Shown one piece after another: positions 1 through 4,000 of a DNA stretch of 7,107 nt (position 1 is its first letter; each line of letters starts with the position of its first letter). The DNA is from PVC group bacterium (lineage in GTDB: Bacteria > GCA-001730085 > JADFSZ01). Made by a program: the position numbers and the translations under genes. Under the pieces are notes generated by a model that was not told the origin of the DNA, did not search any database, and saw only the letters and a list, made by a program, of their open reading frames with translations. The stretch lies in contig JADFSZ010000089.1 in NCBI GenBank assembly GCA_022560555.1, positions 1-7,107 on the forward strand. Reading direction: 5' to 3'.

Positions 1-276
1 AGAGCGGTACTTCTTTGTGATGAGGATGTGATCCGGGCCCATCATTTACCGCCATCGCTTCAGACGGCAGAAACAACCCACACGCAATTTCAAAGAAAGG
101 GCCTTGTTCGGTATTTGGACAACATTGAAAAGGAAATGATCATTGAAACCCTTAAAAAGGTCAAGGGGCACCAAAAAAATGCTGCGAAAGAGCTTGATCT
201 CACCGAACGGATGTTGGGGTACAAGATCAAAAAACATAATATTCAATCCCGTCTTTATCGAAAAGCTTCCACATAG
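1..276 (+). CDS. Sigma-54-dependent transcriptional activator, NifA/NtrC class, C-terminal fragment
   Basis: Only the last 91 codons are in the window; the frame is open at the left edge and ends with TAG. Residues 1-20 (RAVLLCDEDVIRAHHLPPSL) match the end of the AAA+ sigma-54-interaction domain, where activators carry an 'ERAVLL..g..I...hLP..l' pattern. A linker of about 20 residues follows, then a Fis-type (HTH_8) DNA-binding domain at about residues 36-82. Its first helix is acidic and basic (DNIEKEMIIETLKKVKG), then comes HQKNAAKELDL, and the recognition helix is TERMLGYKIKKHNI. The 'TERMLGY+IKK' wording is closer to NifA-type than to NtrC-type Fis domains. Such proteins bind enhancer-like sites 80-200 bp upstream and use ATP to open sigma-54 promoters. 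Three such promoters lie downstream, so local control is likely but inferred. The sensor domain that would tell NifA from NtrC or another subgroup lies outside the window. Confidence 0.88.
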   Translation, partial: RAVLLCDEDVIRAHHLPPSLQTAETTHTQFQRKGLVRYLDNIEKEMIIETLKKVKGHQKNAAKELDLTERMLGYKIKKHNIQSRLYRKAST

Positions 277-290
277 TTTTTTCATCCTAC

Positions 291-308
291 AATTACAAAA
301 ATGTGGTT
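291..308. promoter_or_regulatory. Candidate activator site 1 (ACA-N4-TGT dyad) upstream of P1
   Basis: The core ACAAAAATGT lies at 295-304 inside AATTACAAAAATGTGGTT. The left arm AATTACA is the full consensus arm; the right arm TGTGGTT matches TGTAATT at five of seven positions. The centre lies about 97 bp upstream of the start site predicted for P1, a normal enhancer distance for a sigma-54 activator. No partner copy is seen 30 bp to either side. The role is inferred from repetition and placement. Confidence 0.5.
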
Positions 309-369
309 TTGAGAGACCTGCTGATTTAAGAATTCCATAAATTTCATATTGAGCCCCATATATTTGCGT

Positions 370-386
370 ATGGCATATCGATTGCA
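370..386 (+). promoter_or_regulatory. Sigma-54 promoter P1 (-24/-12), orphan
   Basis: TGGCAT-ATCGA-TTGCA at 371-386 matches the sigma-54 consensus TGGCAC-N5-TTGCA at every defined position except C to T at the sixth. The invariant GG (372-373) and GC (384-385) are separated by exactly 10 bases. The start site would be near 397. No convincing gene begins in the next 340 bases. It may drive a small RNA or a very short gene, or it may be a distal second promoter for the porin gene at 939. Confidence 0.7.
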
Positions 387-641
387 GAGTTTCAGACAAT
401 CTTTAAGTAGTGATTCTACGCTTTTATGCCATGAAAGGAAATATTGAGAAATCAAAATACATTTATCTTAACGTTTGAGCTTTTAGATGGACATACCTAC
501 TTATTTTGTCTCAATGCCAGCCGGAATATCAATTATAAAATTCCTCAACACTCAGTAATAACCCCCCGGACAACCCGTTCAATGATGTTCAGAGAAGAAC
601 GGACATGGACCCTGAAAAGTTTGTTTGTGAGGGTGTCATAA

Positions 642-659
642 AATTACATAATTGTAATT
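642..659. promoter_or_regulatory. Candidate activator site 2a: perfect dyad AATTACA-TAAT-TGTAATT
   Basis: This is the most symmetric copy of the motif: two perfect 7-base arms around TAAT. Its centre is about 140 bp upstream of the start predicted for P2 and exactly 30 bp upstream of the centre of the next copy, so the two would lie on nearly the same face of the helix. Read as RNA it could form a small AT-only hairpin, but no T-run follows, so a terminator is unlikely. Confidence 0.55.
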
Positions 660-671
660 AATCTATTAAAA

Positions 672-689
672 ATAGACAAAAATGTAATT
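672..689. promoter_or_regulatory. Candidate activator site 2b (ACAAAAATGT core) upstream of P2
   Basis: The core ACAAAAATGT lies at 676-685, and the right arm TGTAATT is the full consensus arm; the left arm is degenerate (ATAGACA). The centre lies about 110 bp upstream of the start predicted for P2 and 30 bp downstream of site 2a. The pair resembles the paired upstream activating sequences used by sigma-54 activators. The cognate protein is not known from the sequence. Confidence 0.55.
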
Positions 690-763
690 TAATGCCGAAA
701 TTCACCCCGAATAAAAAACACCCTAAGTATTTGAAATGAAAAGAGATAAAATACTTTCTAGCT

Positions 764-780
764 TTGGCATATTGTTTGCG
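764..780 (+). promoter_or_regulatory. Sigma-54 promoter P2 of the porin gene
   Basis: TTGGCAT-ATTGT-TTGCG at 764-780 has GG at 766-767 and GC at 778-779, exactly 10 bases apart, and shares TGGCATAT with P1. Transcription would start near 791, giving a leader of about 148 nucleotides before the porin ATG at 939. Two dyad sites lie upstream at enhancer distance. A loose IHF-like match (TAAGTATTTGAAA, 724-736, one mismatch to the reverse IHF consensus) sits between them and P2 and is weak evidence for DNA bending. Confidence 0.72.
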
Positions 781-831
781 AAAAGAGTTATTCAAAATTT
801 ATTGGTTTCCCAAAAAATGGCTGACTTTATC

Positions 832-843
832 AAAGGAGGTGAT
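832..843 (+). other. 12-base perfect complement to the 16S 3' tail in the porin leader
   Basis: AAAGGAGGTGAT pairs without mismatch to the anti-Shine-Dalgarno tail of 16S rRNA (…ATCACCTCCTTT). It lies about 41 nucleotides into the predicted P2 transcript and about 95 nucleotides before the real porin start. The nearest start codons (GTG 840, ATG 842) are too close for normal initiation. The ATG 842 frame runs out of frame into the porin gene and stops at 1018. It could be a ribosome standby or decoy site, or chance. Confidence 0.4.
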
Positions 844-938
844 GATAGCTCGAAGTTATACAAGCAAAGCCCGCCGCTCGGAAAACATCAACAGGAAAAC
901 TTTGCAAACAATGCTTATCCCTTCAAAGGAGAATAACG

Positions 939-1736
939 ATGAATCGATTACAAAAATGTCTTTCAGGCCTATGCTTTGGTGTAGTATTGGTTACTGCTTC
1001 AGACGCTTATGCTCTTGAATTGTCAGAGCAAACCATGGATGTCACAGTCTCCAACGCTTATGTTAGTCAGTATCTTTGGAGAGGTTATGACCTCCATACA
1101 GACAACATGGGCTATCAACCCAGTATAGATCTGACATTCCCGGAGTTGTTCTATGGGATTGATCTTTCCTTAAACTGGTGGGCTTCCTTTCCGTTGTCCA
1201 AAGGGAATGAGACGGCGAAAGAAATAGATTACTCAGTAACGTTATCACGGGATATTATTGATCAAATCAACCTCTCAGCTGGTTGGATTTACTATGATTT
1301 TTTCGTGCAAGATAGCGGGATCGCGGATGTGCACGAATTTTGGGGATCTCTCACATGGACGCTGCCGTTGGATATTTCAACAACAATTTCCACAACAGGA
1401 ACCGCCTATTATGATTTCCCTCATGAAGAATCCGGACCGGAAAACGGATGGTTTTTTGCGTGGAGCATTGATCTCGATACACCTCTGCCGGATTGGGTTG
1501 TTTTCCAGGAAGAACAGACCATCTCATATGGTGTTGTGATCTGGAGCACGGATGGTGTTGCCGGGACAGATCCAGCTTATTTCTATTCCTACGATCTATA
1601 TGCTGCCACAAGTTATACAGTTGGAGAATACGTCACAATCAATCCGAGTGTGCACTATGTTCTAATAAATGAAACGTCCATCAACACCGAAGACGATGAA
1701 TTCTGGACGGGTGTGACTTTGGATGTGGCGTTTTAG
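939..1736 (+). CDS. Secreted outer-membrane porin-like beta-barrel protein (TorF/Gcw_chp-like)
   Basis: The product has 265 residues. The start is fixed by AAAGGAG at 925-931, seven bases before the ATG, and by a signal peptide that begins there: MNRLQK, a hydrophobic stretch at about residues 7-20, and a probable signal peptidase I cut after AYA (residue 25). The mature part is rich in Tyr, Trp, Ser and Thr in alternating polar/apolar strands, has almost no Lys or Arg, and ends in Phe (LDVAF), the usual mark of an outer-membrane barrel. The early motif VSNAYVSQYLWRGYDL followed by later EIDY and GWIYYDF resembles the 'S.Y..RG' start of the TorF/Gcw_chp (TIGR02001) putative porins, which I recall being often beside amtB-glnK. 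The match is distant, so the family call is moderate, while outer-membrane location is more secure. It has its own sigma-54 promoter and no clear terminator, so reading on into amtB is possible. Substrate unknown; a channel for nitrogen compounds is inference. Confidence 0.72.
   Translation: MNRLQKCLSGLCFGVVLVTASDAYALELSEQTMDVTVSNAYVSQYLWRGYDLHTDNMGYQPSIDLTFPELFYGIDLSLNWWASFPLSKGNETAKEIDYSVTLSRDIIDQINLSAGWIYYDFFVQDSGIADVHEFWGSLTWTLPLDISTTISTTGTAYYDFPHEESGPENGWFFAWSIDLDTPLPDWVVFQEEQTISYGVVIWSTDGVAGTDPAYFYSYDLYAATSYTVGEYVTINPSVHYVLINETSINTEDDEFWTGVTLDVAF
946..963. promoter_or_regulatory. Copy of the ACAAAAATGT motif inside the start of the porin gene
   Basis: The same 10-mer lies at 950-959, within codons 4-7 of the porin gene, flanked on the left by GATT (so GATTACA against AATTACA) and on the right by CTTT. 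It lies about 164 bp downstream of the start predicted for P2 and roughly 1 kb before P3. It may be a coding coincidence, or an extra site for the same protein acting from inside the transcribed region. Confidence 0.25.
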
Positions 1737-1761
1737 ACGAGAAGCAGACCCTGAATATAAT

Positions 1762-1771
1762 ACGAAAATGT
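1762..1771. promoter_or_regulatory. Candidate activator site 3a (ACGAAAATGT) upstream of P3
   Basis: A near-copy of the repeated 10-mer with one change (G for A at the third base). Its centre is 31 bp upstream of the centre of the exact copy at 1793-1802 and about 195 bp upstream of the predicted P3 start. The pairing with nearly the same spacing as sites 2a and 2b is the main reason to list it. Confidence 0.42.
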
Positions 1772-1792
1772 TCCTAAATAAATCCATAAAAT

Positions 1793-1802
1793 ACAAAAAT
1801 GT
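1793..1802. promoter_or_regulatory. Candidate activator site 3b (ACAAAAATGT) upstream of P3
   Basis: An exact copy of the 10-mer in the porin-amtB intergenic region, with left arm AAATACA and right arm TGTTATA. Its centre is about 164 bp upstream of the start predicted for P3. The flanks AAAATA and TATTTT (1803 onward) are also complementary, so a weak AT-only hairpin is an alternative explanation. Confidence 0.5.
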
Positions 1803-1934
1803 TATATTTTAAGATAAAAACTGTTAATAGGGTTTCAAGAACAAAGGATGAAAACGAAGGTGTCATAGAGGTATAAATAGCTGATATGAAAAATGATATG
1901 ACTTTTTCTGAATCAGCGGTCTCTCAAATGATTT

Positions 1935-1951
1935 TTGGTATGTTTGTTGCA
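1935..1951 (+). promoter_or_regulatory. Sigma-54 promoter P3 of amtB-glnK
   Basis: TTGGTAT-GTTTG-TTGCA at 1935-1951 has GG at 1937-1938 and GC at 1949-1950, with the required 10-base gap, and differs from TGGCAC-N5-TTGCA only at C to T changes. The start would be near 1962, giving a leader of about 57 nucleotides. Sigma-54 control of amtB-glnK is well known in proteobacteria (for example glnK-amtB of E. coli under NtrC), which supports the call. Confidence 0.78.
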
Positions 1952-1963
1952 TTAAGGACAAAG

Positions 1964-1985
1964 GCGATTCTCGTCCGAAAATCGC
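1964..1985 (+). other. Small hairpin at the predicted 5' end of the amtB-glnK mRNA
   Basis: GCGATT (1964-1969) pairs with AATCGC (1980-1985) around a 10-base loop, beginning about two nucleotides after the start predicted for P3. It leaves the amtB ribosome-binding site at 2003-2010 free. A 5' stem of this kind may protect the transcript from decay; no riboswitch class is recognised. Confidence 0.3.
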
Positions 1986-2002
1986 ATGCTAACAATCACA
2001 AC

Positions 2003-2010
2003 AAAGGAGG
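2003..2010 (+). promoter_or_regulatory. Ribosome-binding site that fixes the amtB start
   Basis: AAAGGAGG lies eight bases before ATG 2019. An in-frame ATG at 1986 would add eleven residues (MLTITTKEEKK), has no ribosome-binding site and would bury the signal peptide, so 2019 is preferred. Confidence 0.85.
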
Positions 2011-2018
2011 AAAAGAAA

Positions 2019-3341
2019 ATGGTTAAAAAGTTGTTATGCCTTTTCTTTGCAGTCGGATTTGTTCTTGCTCAATCGACTGTTGGTTTTGCCGAAGAAGCAA
2101 GTGTTGCAGCACAGGCGATGTTTACCGTGAATAATACTTGGATGCTGGTAGCGACATTTCTCGTTTTTATCATGCATCTTGGATTCGCGACGCTTGAAGC
2201 AGGCTTAACTCAAGCCAAAAATACCGTCAATATTTTGTTCAAAAATACATCTATCATTGCCATCGGATTGTTGACCTACGCTATTTGTGGCTTTAATCTG
2301 ATGTATCCGGGCGATTTTTCGATAGGACAGTTTTTCGGATTTTCCGGTTTTGGTATCGCAAGCCCTGAAGGAGCTGCGGGCCTGATCGAATATGCGGATG
2401 GGAATTACACGTACTGGACAGACTTTCTGTTTCAGGCGATGTTTGCCGCGACGGCCGCGACGATTGTTTCCGGAGCGGTTGCCGAACGTATCAAACTCTC
2501 AAGTTTTCTTATTTTCACTACCATTTACGTTGGTCTTGTTTATCCGATTGTCGGCAGTTGGAAATGGGGCGGCGGCTGGCTTGACCAAATGGGATTTTAT
2601 GATTTTGCGGGTTCCACCCTTGTGCATTCCGTTGGGGGTTGGGCCGCTCTGGTTGGTGTCATTCTCTTAGGTCCGCGTCTCGGTAAATACTTTAAAGGAG
2701 GGATTCGTCCCATTCTGGGTCATAATCTTCCTTTAGTTACCATTGGTGTGTTTCTCCTTTGGCTAGGATGGTTCGGTTTTAACGGTGGATCCGTTCTTTC
2801 GGCTGATCCCGGACTTGTTTCTCTTGTATTCGTAACAACGAGTTTGGCGGCGGCTGCCGGTATCATCGGCGCCATGATCACAAGCTGGATTGCACAAAAA
2901 AAGCCGGATTTAACAATGATCCTTAACGGATGTTTGGCCGGATTAGTCGGAATTACAGCCGGAGCCGATACGGTTACCGTTTGTTCAGCTGCCATTATTG
3001 GAGGCATTGCCGGTGTGATTGTTGTTTTTTCTGTCATTTTCTTTGATCGCATAAAAATTGATGATCCGGTCGGGGCCATCTCTGTCCACTTAGTTTGTGG
3101 AATTTGGGGAACTCTCGCTGTTGGGATTTTCAGTACAAATCCGGACCATAGCTTTATGACTCAGCTAATCGGTGTTGCCGCGTATGGAGCATTTTGTCTC
3201 GCATCAGCCTTTGCGATTTTCGGTGGTCTTAAAGCTGTTATGGGAATACGCGTCACTGAAATCGAAGAGCGCCAGGGCTTGGATATCTCAGAACACGGAA
3301 TGGAAGCTTATGGTGGTTTTCAGATTTTTACCACACAGTAA
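2019..3341 (+). CDS. amtB: Ammonium transporter, Amt family
   Basis: The product has 440 residues, close to the family norm, and forms trimeric inner-membrane channels that conduct NH3/NH4+. A signal peptide (MVKKLLCLFFAVGFVLAQ…) with probable cleavage after GFA (residue 24) precedes eleven expected membrane segments, as in E. coli AmtB. The key residues are visible: Asp195 and the first pore histidine His203 in DFAGSTLVHSVGG, the second pore histidine His357 in GAISVHLVCGIWG, Trp183 in SWKWGGGW, Phe254 and Ser258 in GWFGFNGGS, and FQAMFAATAATIVSGAVAER around residues 138-156, where the outer phenylalanine gate lies. The cytoplasmic C-terminus (VTEIEERQGLDISEHGMEAY) carries the conserved motif that transmits GlnK control. 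glnK follows after 34 bases, so the two are almost certainly one operon under the sigma-54 promoter P3. No defect is seen. Confidence 0.98.
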   Translation: MVKKLLCLFFAVGFVLAQSTVGFAEEASVAAQAMFTVNNTWMLVATFLVFIMHLGFATLEAGLTQAKNTVNILFKNTSIIAIGLLTYAICGFNLMYPGDFSIGQFFGFSGFGIASPEGAAGLIEYADGNYTYWTDFLFQAMFAATAATIVSGAVAERIKLSSFLIFTTIYVGLVYPIVGSWKWGGGWLDQMGFYDFAGSTLVHSVGGWAALVGVILLGPRLGKYFKGGIRPILGHNLPLVTIGVFLLWLGWFGFNGGSVLSADPGLVSLVFVTTSLAAAAGIIGAMITSWIAQKKPDLTMILNGCLAGLVGITAGADTVTVCSAAIIGGIAGVIVVFSVIFFDRIKIDDPVGAISVHLVCGIWGTLAVGIFSTNPDHSFMTQLIGVAAYGAFCLASAFAIFGGLKAVMGIRVTEIEERQGLDISEHGMEAYGGFQIFTTQ

Positions 3342-3375
3342 TGACTAAAAATCAAGCGATATAAGGAGATAAAAA

Positions 3376-3717
3376 ATGAAACTGATCATTGCGTTAATAC
3401 AACCATACAAGCTTTCAGATGTGAAGGAGGCGCTTCGCAGTAACGACATCACGAAGATGACTGTAACAAATGCTCTTGGGTGTGGACAGCAGGCGGGTTA
3501 TGAAGAAGAGTATCGTGGCGTTATCTATGAAGTTAATTTGCTGAAGAAAGTTCGGATTGAAATTGCCGTAACGGATGAATTTGTTCAGAAAACCATTGAT
3601 GCCATCATCCAAGGCGCAAAAACAGGCAAAATCGGTGACGGAAAAATCTTTGTTATGGATTTGACTGATTGTATCCGTATCCGGACAGGAGATCGCGGCG
3701 AAGAAGCGATTGGATAA
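3376..3717 (+). CDS. glnK: PII signal-transduction protein, GlnK type
   Basis: The product has 113 residues, the standard PII length. It begins [20 protein letters not shown] (PII beta-1 and alpha-1). The T-loop spans about residues 37-55 ([19 protein letters not shown]) and keeps Gln39, Arg47 and Tyr51, the tyrosine uridylylated by GlnD in proteobacteria; position 38 is Gln where E. coli GlnK has Arg. Lys58 is present. The B-loop [11 protein letters not shown] (83-93) and C-loop Arg101/Arg103 in CIRIRTG complete the ATP and 2-oxoglutarate site. The trimer senses 2-oxoglutarate, ADP/ATP and, if modified, glutamine, and plugs the AmtB pore when nitrogen is plentiful. The start follows AAGGAG at 3363-3368 by seven bases. 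Linkage to amtB favours the name glnK over glnB. PII may also act on the upstream sigma-54 activator, as it does on NifA in some bacteria, but nothing here shows it. Confidence 0.97.
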   Translation: MKLIIALIQPYKLSDVKEALRSNDITKMTVTNALGCGQQAGYEEEYRGVIYEVNLLKKVRIEIAVTDEFVQKTIDAIIQGAKTGKIGDGKIFVMDLTDCIRIRTGDRGEEAIG

Positions 3718-3783
3718 AGCGTGAAATAAAAATCGGATTTACCCAACTTGTCATATGATAAAATCTGAAAGAATACGTACGAT

Positions 3784-3831
3784 GAGCTCTGATGTTATCC
3801 CTTTTAGAGGGGGCTTCAGAGCTCTCGTTTT
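3784..3831 (+). terminator. Rho-independent terminator after amtB-glnK
   Basis: GAGCTCTGA (3784-3792) and TCAGAGCTC (3816-3824) form a perfect 9-bp stem. Inside it CCCT (3799-3802) pairs with AGGG (3808-3811) as a second helix, separated by an internal loop. A short TTTT run follows at 3828-3831. It lies 67 bases after the glnK stop and separates the amtB-glnK operon from gltB. The short T-run makes it less than ideal. Confidence 0.75.
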
Positions 3832-3910
3832 ATCCTGAGTCTAATTAGTTTATAATTACTTCTAAAATAAGAACTTGCATATATCAAATTCTTCATCCCC
3901 AGCTTCCTTA

Positions 3911-3928
3911 TATATTACTTGAAATATA
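3911..3928. promoter_or_regulatory. AT-rich dyad upstream of the gltB promoter
   Basis: TATATT-ACTTGA-AATATA has perfect 6-base arms and is centred about 46 bp upstream of the candidate -10 element of gltB. That position would suit a regulator of gltB, but in AT-rich DNA such dyads arise easily. It does not resemble the ACA-N4-TGT sites. Confidence 0.2.
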
Positions 3929-3939
3929 GTTACTATTGC

Positions 3940-3968
3940 GTTAAACTTTTCCTCAATTTGTGTATACT
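3940..3968 (+). promoter_or_regulatory. Candidate sigma-70-type promoter of gltB
   Basis: TATACT at 3963-3968 is a good -10 element. The best -35 candidates (GTTAAA at 3940-3945 with a 17-base spacer, or TTAAAC at 3941-3946 with 16) match TTGACA at only about three positions. Transcription would start near 3975, about 26 bases before the gltB ATG. No GG-N10-GC sigma-54 element was found in 3718-4000. Another TATAAT lies at 3851-3856 with no good -35. Confidence 0.45.
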
Positions 3969-4000
3969 GATGGTTATTTTATCCAATGAGAGGATTCCGC

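Larger units (their letters stand above)
277..938. other. Long intergenic region with tandem sigma-54 promoters and no convincing gene
   Basis: This stretch of 662 bases separates the activator from the porin gene. It holds two -24/-12 promoters, three copies of an ACA-N4-TGT dyad and a very strong Shine-Dalgarno-like sequence, all listed separately. No clear terminator follows the activator gene. Open frames here (for example TTG 444 to 641, ATG 736 to 936, ATG 842 to 1018) have poor starts, no recognisable protein and odd composition, so I do not call them genes. Weak inverted repeats are present, for example CCGTTC at 575-580 with GAACGG at 597-602. Composition is more AT-rich than in the flanking genes. 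Confidence 0.7.

Noticed and set aside
444-641. Possible small gene of 65 codons downstream of P1 (TTG start)
   Set aside because: The start is TTG with only three bases between a weak AGGAA and the codon, the protein has no recognisable feature, and no related sequence comes to mind. It is kept only as an alternative explanation for P1.
820-900. Cyclic-di-GMP-I (GEMM) riboswitch, because GCAAAGCC follows a small stem-loop with CGAA in the loop
   Set aside because: The conserved GGCAAACC segment on the 5' side and the second paired element are missing, so the resemblance rests on one 8-base match.
736-936. Open frame of 66 codons ending just before the porin start
   Set aside because: It begins upstream of the predicted P2 start, so the P2 transcript would lack its start codon. 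It has no ribosome-binding site and an unremarkable composition.
764-1018. Open frame overlapping the porin start in another frame
   Set aside because: Its first ATG lies inside the sigma-54 promoter, and it overlaps the well-supported signal peptide coding region of the porin.
1986-2018. N-terminal extension of amtB from the upstream ATG
   Set aside because: ATG 1986 has no ribosome-binding site, while ATG 2019 has AAAGGAGG at ideal spacing and begins directly with the signal peptide.
277-2018. Classical NifA upstream activating sequences (TGT-N10-ACA)
   Set aside because: The nearest candidates have the wrong spacing, for example TGT-N9-ACA at 634-648. No correctly spaced copy was found by eye.
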